From Lachnospiraceae bacterium (GTDB taxonomy: Bacteria; Bacillota; Clostridia; Lachnospirales; Lachnospiraceae), in the NCBI GenBank assembly GCA_017634455.1, contig JAGBNK010000037.1, positions 1 through 50,872 of the forward strand: a stretch of 50,872 nucleotides of DNA, written 5' to 3'. The notes beneath the pieces were generated by a model, which was not told the DNA's origin, searched no databases, and saw only the letters and a program-made list of their open reading frames with translations. The first letter of the stretch is position 1, and each line of letters begins with the position of its first letter. The translations under genes and the position numbers were made by a program. This document shows, in pieces, positions 38,753-47,823 of this stretch.

Positions 38753-40330
38753 ATGAGAACAAAGAATACTTTTTTAAATGCATTGGCAAATTCAGGAAGT
38801 TATGTGATTAATCTCATTCTTTCTTTTATAGCGAGAACAGTATTTATCAGTGCTTTGTCCCAGGAGTATTTAGGAGTACAGGGCTTATTTGGTAATATAC
38901 TTTCAGTTTTGTCTCTGGCAGAGCTGGGCATTGGTACAGCGATGATATTTCACATGTACAAGCCTATTGCTGAGGAGGACGAGCAGGGAATTATAGAGAT
39001 GATGAATCTTTATCGAATCCTCTACTCTATCGTTGCAGGAGTGGTTACAGTGGCAGGACTATGCCTAGTGCCATTTTTGGATATATTTGTAAAAGGCGCG
39101 CCGAACGTTGAGGGGCTGACATTTATATATATTTTGTATCTGGCCAATACGGTTGTCTCATATCTCTGGGGATATAAGAGAGCTTTGATTGATGGAAATC
39201 AAAAGGGATATATATCAACTCTTATTGTTACATTATTTATGACAATACAGTTTATAGCGCAAATTATCGTTCTGGTTATATTTAGGGATTTCATTATATA
39301 TCTGTCTATGCAGATTATCTGTAATGTCTTGACCAATATTACTATTGCTATAAAATGTGATCGTATGTACCCATTTCTCCAAAGGGATAAGAAGTCGTTG
39401 CCTTCTAAGGAAAAGCGGCAGAGTATATTTAAAAATGTATCAGCTATGTTTATGCATAAGCTGGGAGATGTAATGGTAAATAATACTGACAGTCTAATTA
39501 TCTCGTCGTTTGTCGGCCTGGCGTCTGTCGGTATATTTGATAATTATCGTATGCTTCTGGGAAGTGTAAATACTGCAATCAATGGATTGTTAGGGTCATT
39601 TGTAGCCAGTGTTGGAAATCTATCAGTTACTGAAGATAAAACGAGGGTCTACAGCGTATATAGGACTCTCAACTTTATTGGTTTCTGGATTCATTCCTAT
39701 GCATCCTTGGCATTTTTAGTTTTATTTAATCCATTTATCAAGACATGGGTTGATATAACTGGGAAAAATGGAGATGACTATCTTTTCCCAATGAGTGTAG
39801 TTTTGCTTATTGTAGCTAATTTCTATATGGGCGGCATGCGTAAGGTGACTCTCAATTTTAGAGATGCCATGGGACTCTATTGGTATGATAGATACAAGCC
39901 AATAGCGGAAGTGATTGTAAACCTGGTGGTTTCGATTGTGCTTGTTATCAAATACGGGATTGTCGGAGTGCTTATCGGTACATTTGTATCCACAGTTGGA
40001 GTCTGCTTCTGGATAGAGGCACTTGTGACTTACAAGCACGGATTTGAGAGAAATGTAAGTGAATATTTCAAGACTTTTGGTTTATATACAGGAAGTCTTA
40101 TTGTCATCGGTGGAGCAACATATGGAATCTGTCAGTTCATTAATATGGGTGGCATACCAGAGGTGCTCTTGAAATTTGTAGTATGCACTTTGGTATACAA
40201 TGTTGCTGTCATGTTGGTATACGGCAGAACTACAGAATACAAAGAATTTATGGAGAGATTGGTTGGACTCTTCGAGGGCAAAATGGGAAAAGAATTGCCT
40301 ATGATGAGACGATTGTTGGGAGTGAAGTAG
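38753..40330 (+). CDS. Wzx-like polysaccharide flippase
   Basis: This 525-residue protein has about 14 membrane spans and matches the MOP/Wzx family. It has FLNALANSGSYVINLILSFI at the start, QEYLGVQGLFGNILSVLSLAELGIG as the first loop and span 2, and the hallmark DSLIISSFVGLASVGIFDNY. It translocates polyprenyl-diphosphate-linked glycan units outward, so this region probably includes a Wzy-type pathway; no recognised Wzy polymerase is present, and a family A protein might fill that role. TATAAT lies eight bases before ATG 38753, and there is no visible ribosome binding site. The stop is two bases from the next gene. Confidence 0.85.
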   Translation: MRTKNTFLNALANSGSYVINLILSFIARTVFISALSQEYLGVQGLFGNILSVLSLAELGIGTAMIFHMYKPIAEEDEQGIIEMMNLYRILYSIVAGVVTVAGLCLVPFLDIFVKGAPNVEGLTFIYILYLANTVVSYLWGYKRALIDGNQKGYISTLIVTLFMTIQFIAQIIVLVIFRDFIIYLSMQIICNVLTNITIAIKCDRMYPFLQRDKKSLPSKEKRQSIFKNVSAMFMHKLGDVMVNNTDSLIISSFVGLASVGIFDNYRMLLGSVNTAINGLLGSFVASVGNLSVTEDKTRVYSVYRTLNFIGFWIHSYASLAFLVLFNPFIKTWVDITGKNGDDYLFPMSVVLLIVANFYMGGMRKVTLNFRDAMGLYWYDRYKPIAEVIVNLVVSIVLVIKYGIVGVLIGTFVSTVGVCFWIEALVTYKHGFERNVSEYFKTFGLYTGSLIVIGGATYGICQFINMGGIPEVLLKFVVCTLVYNVAVMLVYGRTTEYKEFMERLVGLFEGKMGKELPMMRRLLGVK

Positions 40331-40332
40331 CG

Positions 40333-41568
40333 GTGAAGTTATCAAAAACTGATAGATATAATTTCATACAGTTAGTAGCCTTTAGCATACTTTTATTTTT
40401 CTTATCATGTAATTCGTATTTGGATGGTGAGAATATTGCTATCTATACTCTTAATTATAACCATGGTCTCATGGAAAACGCTTTAATTGGTACTTTTTAT
40501 CAATGTATGGTTTCTTTACTCGGCTTAGATTTGAAGAGTTATGTGACATTACAGATATTCAATATGGTCTTTAATGTCATCTATTTTCTCTTGCTTATGA
40601 ATCTCTTTAGACAGGTTGTTTTGAGAGCTGGAGACTTAGAGGATAAATCAAAATATCTGGTTTTAGTTATAGCATCAATTGTTTTAGTATCTAATTTTGG
40701 TTTACATAAGAATTTTGGTAGCGTGGATTTGTATCTGGCTATAATTACACTTATATGTCTTGAACTATTAATGAAGGACAAGATGACATGGCTTGTATTG
40801 CCGTTGGCGGTTTTAGCTCAGTTCATTTATTCGGGATACATAATTATGTATTTCTTAGTTCTTCTTGCAACAATGATCTATCTATCATATAAGCGTCATG
40901 GTAAATATAAGAATTTGATATTGATATCATGTGCGACTGTATTTTCAACAATGATTGTTTTGCATATATTAACTGGAATGACAGAAAGTGGAAGTATGCT
41001 TTTAGATTCAGCGACGGCTGGACAGGCAATGCTGGATGCGATAATGAATTCAGCCCAAGATGCTAGTCGATTAAATGGTCCGGCAGAGATTAGACCAGAC
41101 ATTTATGGAGGAATAGTCTGGGGAGGAGATCTTTGGATTACTAAGAAGCATATAATTGAAGTCTTTATTGCCTTAGTTTTGTTTGCGCCATTTATCAAAT
41201 TGGCAATGGATTTTATAAAAAATCTTAAGAGTAAAATGGATAAAGAAGAAGCGCGTTTTTTCAGAGTTTTTTCTGTAATAGCAATAATTATGATGCCTAG
41301 AGCGTTGCTTCATTCAGGTACAGGAAGAATTATATTTCTTCTTTTGTTCTATGCTTGTGTCATCTTATTGATAGCATTGGCAGAGGGCCAGCAGTCGCTT
41401 GATAGGACAATTGTTGAGATGACAGCATATTTTGCTGATAAGAAAATATATGGAATCTTTTTGCTTGTATATATGATTATGCTGCTTCCAACTTGGGGGA
41501 CATCTATTAATTGGATGACCGGACATATCGCTAATTTGATTAACACATTATTTTTGCATATATGGTAA
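40333..41568 (+). CDS. Family A multi-span membrane protein, divergent copy 4
   Basis: This protein of about 411 residues has the same span pattern and length as family A, but with altered motifs. YKYGFISRG is YNHGLMENA, NFGRxD is NFGSVD, HQGY is YSGY, the HEILGxD stretch is DIYGGIVWGGD, and the KVDYGRW position reads SGTGRIIF. The reading frame is intact, so it is not a simple pseudogene. Loss of the shared Arg, His and Gln residues suggests it lacks the activity of its relatives or has a different specificity. The start is taken as GTG 40333, two bases after the flippase stop with GGGAG ten bases upstream; a longer in-frame opening inside the flippase gene is not used. Confidence 0.6.
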   Translation: MKLSKTDRYNFIQLVAFSILLFFLSCNSYLDGENIAIYTLNYNHGLMENALIGTFYQCMVSLLGLDLKSYVTLQIFNMVFNVIYFLLLMNLFRQVVLRAGDLEDKSKYLVLVIASIVLVSNFGLHKNFGSVDLYLAIITLICLELLMKDKMTWLVLPLAVLAQFIYSGYIIMYFLVLLATMIYLSYKRHGKYKNLILISCATVFSTMIVLHILTGMTESGSMLLDSATAGQAMLDAIMNSAQDASRLNGPAEIRPDIYGGIVWGGDLWITKKHIIEVFIALVLFAPFIKLAMDFIKNLKSKMDKEEARFFRVFSVIAIIMMPRALLHSGTGRIIFLLLFYACVILLIALAEGQQSLDRTIVEMTAYFADKKIYGIFLLVYMIMLLPTWGTSINWMTGHIANLINTLFLHIW

Positions 41569-41614
41569 TCAAATGCATGCATATAGTAGATAGATTAGAT
41601 AAAAGGAATAATAT

Positions 41615-42835
41615 ATGAAGAAGCTGTCAGTAGACGATAGAAAAGTCTTTGGATTGATAATTGCATATATGATAGTTTGCGGGATTAGATATTTCGAGCA
41701 TATCCTTTCTGTGGCAAATTCTTGTCTATATATTTTAAGTTATAGGCATGGCTTTACATCAAGAGGATTAGTTGGTCATATATGGTTGTGGTTAAACGAT
41801 CATACTCCGTTCAATTTGGTGACGTATAGTAGCGAATATATCTTGTGCCAATTGCTTACAGGAATTCTATTTGTATTCTTCCTAGCGTTTATTTATGTGA
41901 GTCTTAGATTGATGCCGGAAGATAATAAAAGAAATGCCAGATATTTGTTGGTTTTGTTTTCTATCTTTTCTTTTCCAATGTTTCTTACTATGGAGAACTT
42001 CGGGCGAATAGATATCTTTTTGATAATGATAACAATAGCCTGCCTCATATTGATTATGTACGAGAAGGCAGAATGGCTGATTATTCCGCTTTGCATCCTT
42101 GCTATGCTGATACATCAGGGATTTGTATTTACTAATGTAAATATCATTTTGGTCTTGTTATTCTATAAGGCGATAATGGCGGATGAAAAGAAACGAAAGG
42201 TTAAATATTATATCCTGTTTGGACTTACACTTGTGACGGTGTCAGTATTTTTCCTTTATTTTGAAATATTTAAGACGACGCTGGGCATGGATGTATATAA
42301 TGAATTAGTGGCCCTCAATAAGCAGGTGTCTCCAGACGGAAATTATTATAAAGAGCTATTACAACATGAGATATTGGGTAATGACGTATATGAGATGGAA
42401 ACCAAATATCATATAGAAAATATAGAGGAATTGCCGTTGGCTATAGTGGCTTTTATGCCATATATCCTGATCGGTATATCCTTCTTAAAGAATTTGTTTA
42501 AGAAGGCTGTCGGTATAAAAGAAAAACTCGCATACTTGGCAGTGATAGTAGGAGTAGCTACATTGATACCTGAATGGCTTTTAAAGGTTGATTTTGGTAG
42601 ATATGTATATTCGATGGCTTTTTATTATATAGCTATAGTTATTTGTCTTATGATTCTTGAGAAGACTGATGGTATTGTTGCCAGACAGTTGCAGGAGACC
42701 AAGGAGATGATTAAGTCAAAGACAATAATGCCATATTTATTATTGGTATATCCGGCAGTATTAATGCCGCTTAGAGATATAGCAATCAGTCAAACTACGA
42801 TTAATATATTAAGAATGTTGAGGCTGCAGGAATAA
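41615..42835 (+). CDS. Family A multi-span membrane protein, copy 5
   Basis: This 406-residue paralogue has YRHGFTSRG, NFGRID, IHQGF, QHEILGNDVY and LKVDFGRYVY, so all family motifs are kept with conservative changes. AAAAGGA precedes ATG 41615. Its final 230 bases (42606-42835) are repeated, with changes, at 44547-44776. The stop codon is followed directly by the ATG of the DUF6311-like gene, without a spacer. As for the other copies, function is unknown. Confidence 0.65.
   Translation: MKKLSVDDRKVFGLIIAYMIVCGIRYFEHILSVANSCLYILSYRHGFTSRGLVGHIWLWLNDHTPFNLVTYSSEYILCQLLTGILFVFFLAFIYVSLRLMPEDNKRNARYLLVLFSIFSFPMFLTMENFGRIDIFLIMITIACLILIMYEKAEWLIIPLCILAMLIHQGFVFTNVNIILVLLFYKAIMADEKKRKVKYYILFGLTLVTVSVFFLYFEIFKTTLGMDVYNELVALNKQVSPDGNYYKELLQHEILGNDVYEMETKYHIENIEELPLAIVAFMPYILIGISFLKNLFKKAVGIKEKLAYLAVIVGVATLIPEWLLKVDFGRYVYSMAFYYIAIVICLMILEKTDGIVARQLQETKEMIKSKTIMPYLLLVYPAVLMPLRDIAISQTTINILRMLRLQE
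42606..42835 (+). repeat. Left copy of a 230-bp direct repeat (family A 3' end)
   Basis: This segment aligns base for base, without gaps, to 44547-44776, at roughly 85-90% identity by eye. The central run of about 100 bases is identical except for one substitution. The two copies bracket the gene at 42836-44482. Confidence 0.8.
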
Positions 42836-44482
42836 ATGGGAGAAAAAATAAGAAAGCAGATTATTGCATCAGGAGTGCTTTTTTATGGAGCTATTATTGC
42901 TGCTGCAATAGTAATATTTATTGGAACATACGGTTTTAGAATATTAAACCCTATGAATATAGAGTTGTATCAAACACGAGGAGATAGTACGCAGCATTAT
43001 TATGGCTGGGTTGCTTTTAGAAATGGAAGTTGGACATTTCCGTTAGGATTAACAAATTATGGAACATATCCAGATTATACTTCTGTTATCTTTACAGACT
43101 CAATACCACTGTTGGCAATATTTTTTAAGGTGTTTAGAAGTGTATTGCCGATGCACTTTCAATACTTTGGTATGTTCACGTTAATGTGCTATATTTTGCA
43201 GGCAGTGATAGCAGCAAGAATAGTAAATAAGTTTTGTGATAATAAAATATATACATTTGTGTCTACAATGTTGTTTTTGTTTGTTCCAATACTCATACAT
43301 AGAACTCTTTGTCATGAAGCATTAGGGGCGCAATTTATTTTGCTGTATATGTTGGAATCAATTGTAGTAGCAAAGGATATAAAGCTGTCCCAAATGATAA
43401 AACGAGTGATTATATGTGCTATTTTGTCAGCGGGTATACATATGTATTATTTGTTAATATGCGGAATATTGCTTTTAGGAGTATGTTTAATATACATGCA
43501 GAATAAAGAATATAGGAAATGCTTTGCGGTATTATTGATATATTTAGCGGTGGCTGCAGTAGTTGTTTGGATTGAGGGGGGCTTTTCTTCGAGAATTAAT
43601 GCTACGAAAGCATCTGGTTATGGAGAATTCAATGCAAATATTAATAGTTTAATTAATCCATTAGGTAAGTCTATTATTTTAAAGGATATGCCAATATATT
43701 TTTGGGGACAAGGAGATGGCACAGCTTATTTAGGATTAGGTATTATAATTATGCTATTATGTTCTATTTTGATTGTGCTTTTTAGTAAGTTTATAAAGAA
43801 AACATGTGAATTAGATAGAGATTTAATAATCCCTCTTATAGTAGTTTCGATAATATCATTTGTATTTGCAATTATTCCTGTTATTACATTCAATGATAAA
43901 TTATTGGTTGAAATTGAGCTAGCTAGTTTTCTAATGAAAATGGTGGCGCCATTTAGATGTAATGGTAGAACAATGTGGATAGTTGTATATATAGTTATGT
44001 TAGTAGTCATAGTGATAGTTTATAAGTATATGAATAGGTATTTGGCTATCATATTCGTATCGATAGCATTAATAATACAGATAGTTGATGTAAGTGGTTA
44101 CTTAACATATAAATATAATGTTTCAAATAATATTAAGTTAGTTGACTCGCACGTGATGGTGGATGAATTTGATACTATCATAAAGCCGCGAGGAGATGAG
44201 ATAAAACATATTGTAGTATATACAAAATCAATTTTTGAACGTGAAGAGTATTCATTATCTACTGATGTTTATGCTTGGGCTTTAGAAAATGGAAAAACAG
44301 TTAATTATATATATCTGGCAAGAGATGAGCAGTCAAGTTATGATAAAAGATTGCAGGATTCATTAAATAATTTGAGTTATGATACAATTTATATTTTCGA
44401 CAAAAATGATATGGAAGTTTGTAAGAAGTATAATTTGAAAACTACAGTTTGTGGTAGATATATTTTTGGAGAAAAAGAATAG
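42836..44482 (+). CDS. DUF6311-like multi-span membrane protein, bracketed by direct repeats
   Basis: This 548-residue protein has about 12 spans and a soluble C-terminal domain (about 435-548). After span 1 it has RGDSTQHYYGWVAFRNGSWT and then VIFTDSIPLLAIFFKVF and FQYFGMFTLMCYIL. The same order of motifs occurs in the protein at 24822-26696, although overall the two have diverged. DUF6311 membership is from memory. It is visibly more AT-rich than the flanking genes (many AAA, ATA and TTA codons) and lies between the two copies of a 230-bp repeat, which points to insertion by recombination or transfer. ATG 42836 follows the upstream stop directly, with CAGGAA as a weak site. Confidence 0.65.
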   Translation: MGEKIRKQIIASGVLFYGAIIAAAIVIFIGTYGFRILNPMNIELYQTRGDSTQHYYGWVAFRNGSWTFPLGLTNYGTYPDYTSVIFTDSIPLLAIFFKVFRSVLPMHFQYFGMFTLMCYILQAVIAARIVNKFCDNKIYTFVSTMLFLFVPILIHRTLCHEALGAQFILLYMLESIVVAKDIKLSQMIKRVIICAILSAGIHMYYLLICGILLLGVCLIYMQNKEYRKCFAVLLIYLAVAAVVVWIEGGFSSRINATKASGYGEFNANINSLINPLGKSIILKDMPIYFWGQGDGTAYLGLGIIIMLLCSILIVLFSKFIKKTCELDRDLIIPLIVVSIISFVFAIIPVITFNDKLLVEIELASFLMKMVAPFRCNGRTMWIVVYIVMLVVIVIVYKYMNRYLAIIFVSIALIIQIVDVSGYLTYKYNVSNNIKLVDSHVMVDEFDTIIKPRGDEIKHIVVYTKSIFEREEYSLSTDVYAWALENGKTVNYIYLARDEQSSYDKRLQDSLNNLSYDTIYIFDKNDMEVCKKYNLKTTVCGRYIFGEKE

Positions 44483-44546
44483 TTAAATAGTATGGGCGTA
44501 AAGAATAATGGAATTTCTCTCTGTAGAATAGTATTTACAATACAAA

Positions 44547-44776
44547 TATATTCGATGGCTTTTTATTATATAGCTATAGTGCTCTGCTTGATGATTATTG
44601 AGGAGAGAGAGGGTCTTGTTGCGAGGCAGTTTCAGGAGACCAAGGAGATGATTAAGTCATAGACAATAATGCCATATTTATTATTGGTATATCCGGCAGT
44701 ATTAATGCCGCTTAGAGATATAGCAATCAGTCAGACCACAATTAACATATTGAGAGTCTTTGGATTGCAGGAATAG
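44547..44776 (+). pseudogene. Decayed 3' fragment of a family A gene (right direct-repeat copy)
   Basis: This lies in the 314-base gap 44483-44796. It encodes YSMAFYYIAIVLCLMIIEE and onward to the family A C-terminus (MPLRDIAISQTTINIL), but is cut off at its 5' end and has an in-frame TAG at 44660-44662 where the intact copy has AAG. No start codon or upstream motifs remain. It differs from the 41615 gene at many silent and non-silent sites, so it derives from a separate paralogue rather than a fresh copy. The bases 44483-44546 contain nothing recognised. Confidence 0.8.
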
Positions 44777-44796
44777 AAAAGAGGAAGAGGATAAAT

Positions 44797-45729
44797 ATGA
44801 AAAAGTATATAAGAATAGCACGTCCAGATCACTGGATTAAACAGTTGTTTATATTTCCAGGAACGATATTTGCATTGCTTATTGCAAATATTGATTATTC
44901 GGCTTATAGCAAGATGATTGTAACTATAGTATTGGGCTTTTTATCAACTTGTTTTATTGCATCAGCGAATTACGTGATAAATGAGTGGTTAGATGCGGAG
45001 TTTGATAAATATCATCCAACAAAGAAGTACAGAGCAGTTGTTTCAGAAGGTGTAAAGGAATCAATTGTTTATGTTGAATACGCTCTTCTTACTGTAGCTG
45101 GAATGGGATTGGCGTATTTAGCTTCAAATCAGGTTTTGTTTTGCGAAGCCTGGCTTTGGGTTATGGGTGTACTCTATAATGTGAAGCCTATAAGGACAAA
45201 GGATATAGCGATCCTTGATGTTCTTTCTGAGTCGGTGAACAATGCTATTAGATTATTAATTGGTTGGTTTTGTATTGTTCAGACCCAGTTGCCACCAGTA
45301 AGTATTGTGATTGCTTATTGGATGGGAGGGGCTTTTCTGATGGCGACAAAAAGATTTTCAGAATATAGAATGATTGGCAATCCTGAGCTCGCTGCTTTAT
45401 ATAGAAAATCATTTAAGTATTATTCTGAAGAGCTTTTGTTGCTCAGTGCATTCTTCTATGCTTTGTGTTCCACATCTTTAATGGGGATATTCTTAGTAAA
45501 GTATAAGGTCGAATTTATTATAATAATGCCATTTATATTTTTATTATTCTGCTATTATTTTCATATTGCATTTAAGGAAGATTCGGCCGCACAGAAACCG
45601 GAGAAGCTGTTTAAAGAAAAATGGTTGATGGTTTATGTATTATTTATTGTAGTTCTATTTTTGCTTTGTGTATTGGTAGATATTCCAATGCTTCAGATGT
45701 TTACGAGTAATGAGCTTATTTCTTTTTAA
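44797..45729 (+). CDS. UbiA-family prenyltransferase, polyprenyl-phosphate phosphoribosyltransferase-like
   Basis: This 310-residue protein has about nine spans. The first Asp-rich motif is NEWLDAEFDKYHPTKKYR (62-79), matching the 'NDxxDxxxDxxHPxKxxRP' form seen in decaprenyl-phosphate phosphoribose synthase (UbiA, Rv3806c type). The second is YNVKPIRTKDIAILDVLSES (128-146). Enzymes of that type transfer 5-phosphoribose from PRPP to polyprenyl phosphate, making donors for ribo- or arabinofuranose. In this glycan setting a lipid-linked pentose donor is more plausible than a quinone role. No epimerase or phosphatase partner (DprE1/2-like) is in the window. GAGGAAGAGG precedes ATG 44797. It is followed after 12 bases by a GT-C-like gene. 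Confidence 0.7.
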   Translation: MKKYIRIARPDHWIKQLFIFPGTIFALLIANIDYSAYSKMIVTIVLGFLSTCFIASANYVINEWLDAEFDKYHPTKKYRAVVSEGVKESIVYVEYALLTVAGMGLAYLASNQVLFCEAWLWVMGVLYNVKPIRTKDIAILDVLSESVNNAIRLLIGWFCIVQTQLPPVSIVIAYWMGGAFLMATKRFSEYRMIGNPELAALYRKSFKYYSEELLLLSAFFYALCSTSLMGIFLVKYKVEFIIIMPFIFLLFCYYFHIAFKEDSAAQKPEKLFKEKWLMVYVLFIVVLFLLCVLVDIPMLQMFTSNELISF

Positions 45730-45741
45730 AAGGGTAAAGAT

Positions 45742-47769
45742 ATGAATGTTTTGAAACAAAAGAACAAGAGAAAGTACATTTTCCTGATTATCTTGTTTGC
45801 TCAAATAGGATATTTGTTGATATATGATTTGTTTAAATTTCCTGAATCTATAAATTTTGATTCATCTGAATATTTAGTTCAGGTAATACAAATATGGCGT
45901 CAAAAGACATTGCTTATAAATGATTACTATTACAGTACCATGCTGACATGGGACATGCCGACTATGATAGCAGTTATTTTTTATGGAATAACAAAGAATG
46001 TATTTTTGTCATATGGTATTGCCAATTGCCTCTTGATAATTATCTTTGCACTTGGTTTAAACAAGTTGTGTGATGATTTGGGATATTCTCATCTGGCAAA
46101 GTATATTGTAATGATTTCAATTTTTACAATTTATGATTTCGGGATTGTTAATTATATTGAGGAATTATTTGTAAATGGCGCATTATATGGCATTCGTTTA
46201 CTTTTAATGTTGATGTTAATGGATGTGTTGATTTGTTGCCATAAGAATTCTTTTGGAATTAAAGAGCTGGTTATATATATCATATGTCTGTTTGGATTTT
46301 TGATAAGTGGAATATCAACAGGCATATTTGAAGCAGGATGCTGTATTTTGCCATTGTGTATATATGAGTTTATGCATTGTTTGCTTCAAAATGAATCTTT
46401 CGAATTAAGAGGGTTCTTCAAACGCCAAATGCTTATGCCTGTAATCTCTCTTATTACCTCACTTATGGGAGTTGTTATCAATCATTGGCTTGGATTGAAG
46501 TCATCGATTTCGGAAGGCAAGATGCTGGTTACAGCTTCCAATCTGGGAGAAAAATTTATTAATAATTTCATTGGTATATTTCAGTTGTATGGTTGGCCAA
46601 GCGAAGAGGTTTCTCTGATAAGCGCAAGAGGTATTCTGGCAATATGCTCAATGTTTGTGGCAATAGGTTTTATTGTGGTTGCATTTGTTTCTTTTGTTAG
46701 CTTTTTTAGAAGAGTGACAGAGAAAAACATGACGATTGCAGATACATATGTTGGAATGGTTATAGCAATTGTTCTGGTAAATACTACATTGTTTAATCTT
46801 GTTAATTTGTCATATTCAGGGAATTCATGTGAGTTCAGATATTGGTTATTGGTTTTCATACCGATTATGCTTTTAACTGGATATGTCTATGATAATTGGA
46901 TGGCAAAAATGCAAGCTACCATGCGAGAATTTATTACAATAGTAATTGTCCTTGTGCTTGTATTTATCAGCGTGAGTAATTCGTACCGCTTGTGGAATCG
47001 TTATAATAGAGATGATGAATTTAAGAAGATAATGAATTGTGTAGATGATGCTGAGGTTTCAGAAGTCTTTATTTATAGTGATTATTATACAGCGCGTGTA
47101 TTATCTACATATCAGAGCAAAAATGTGACAGCATATGCAGTTAATATGGACTCTATATCAGATGATGGTAGAGACTGGGTTCATGGCAAGCTTAGGATGC
47201 CTAGATGGGGGACATACGTAAAACATGATGGTGATTGTATGTCTCAAGCAGATATAGGTAGATATGCTATTTTGATTGATCAATCATTGGGATATGATGT
47301 TGATTATTTGATTTCAAAAGCAGACACTAGTCGCATAATAGATTGCACTAATTTTGTATTATGCACATATGATGAGTATGTATTAGACTTTATTCAGGGA
47401 TTTACTGCAAATTTTCTAAGCAGAGATTACTTCAATCAGGGCTACGATATGTCAGGATTTGAGCTGAATGAAGATGGTGATTGGATAAGTAAAAAAGGCA
47501 GTGAGTCAGAAATTGTTGGTAATTTTATTGCTGAAGAGGATGGTCAATATTCACTTGAACTAGTATGCAATATATCAGGTGTGTCGGAGGAATCATATCT
47601 AGAATTAGTGGTAAATGATTCAAATGGAGATATGCAGACATATAAGACTTCATTGCAAAATGCCAGATTGGAGAATGTGACCATAAATAAGGGCTCGCAA
47701 TATACGGTTAGAATAAAGGTAGATGCTGACGATGATGTGCTTATAAAGCATATTAATTATATCCCTTAA
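45742..47769 (+). CDS. GT-C-like membrane glycosyltransferase with C-terminal beta domain
   Basis: This 675-residue protein has about 12 spans. The loop after span 1 has INFDSSEYLVQVIQIW with acidic Asp40 and Glu43, in the place where GT-C enzymes carry their catalytic acid pair. After the last span (about residue 420) there is a long soluble part, including a C-terminal beta-rich domain at about 555-675 (FIAEEDGQYSLELVC, YLELVVND and VRIKVDADDDVLIKH) resembling a carbohydrate-binding module. It probably transfers a sugar from a lipid-linked donor outside the membrane. It follows the prenyltransferase by 12 bases, which suggests it may use that enzyme's product. AAAGGG lies near the start. 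Confidence 0.6.
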   Translation: MNVLKQKNKRKYIFLIILFAQIGYLLIYDLFKFPESINFDSSEYLVQVIQIWRQKTLLINDYYYSTMLTWDMPTMIAVIFYGITKNVFLSYGIANCLLIIIFALGLNKLCDDLGYSHLAKYIVMISIFTIYDFGIVNYIEELFVNGALYGIRLLLMLMLMDVLICCHKNSFGIKELVIYIICLFGFLISGISTGIFEAGCCILPLCIYEFMHCLLQNESFELRGFFKRQMLMPVISLITSLMGVVINHWLGLKSSISEGKMLVTASNLGEKFINNFIGIFQLYGWPSEEVSLISARGILAICSMFVAIGFIVVAFVSFVSFFRRVTEKNMTIADTYVGMVIAIVLVNTTLFNLVNLSYSGNSCEFRYWLLVFIPIMLLTGYVYDNWMAKMQATMREFITIVIVLVLVFISVSNSYRLWNRYNRDDEFKKIMNCVDDAEVSEVFIYSDYYTARVLSTYQSKNVTAYAVNMDSISDDGRDWVHGKLRMPRWGTYVKHDGDCMSQADIGRYAILIDQSLGYDVDYLISKADTSRIIDCTNFVLCTYDEYVLDFIQGFTANFLSRDYFNQGYDMSGFELNEDGDWISKKGSESEIVGNFIAEEDGQYSLELVCNISGVSEESYLELVVNDSNGDMQTYKTSLQNARLENVTINKGSQYTVRIKVDADDDVLIKHINYIP

Positions 47770-47823
47770 TGCTTATTGCTTAGGGTAGTTTGCTTTTGAT
47801 AAGGGTGATATTAGGGAGAATAT

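Noticed and set aside
40183-40332. N-terminal extension of the family A copy 4 frame inside the flippase gene
   Set aside because: The extension is Cys- and Arg-rich, overlaps 148 bases of a well-supported gene in another frame, and a GTG with a ribosome binding site lies right after the flippase stop.
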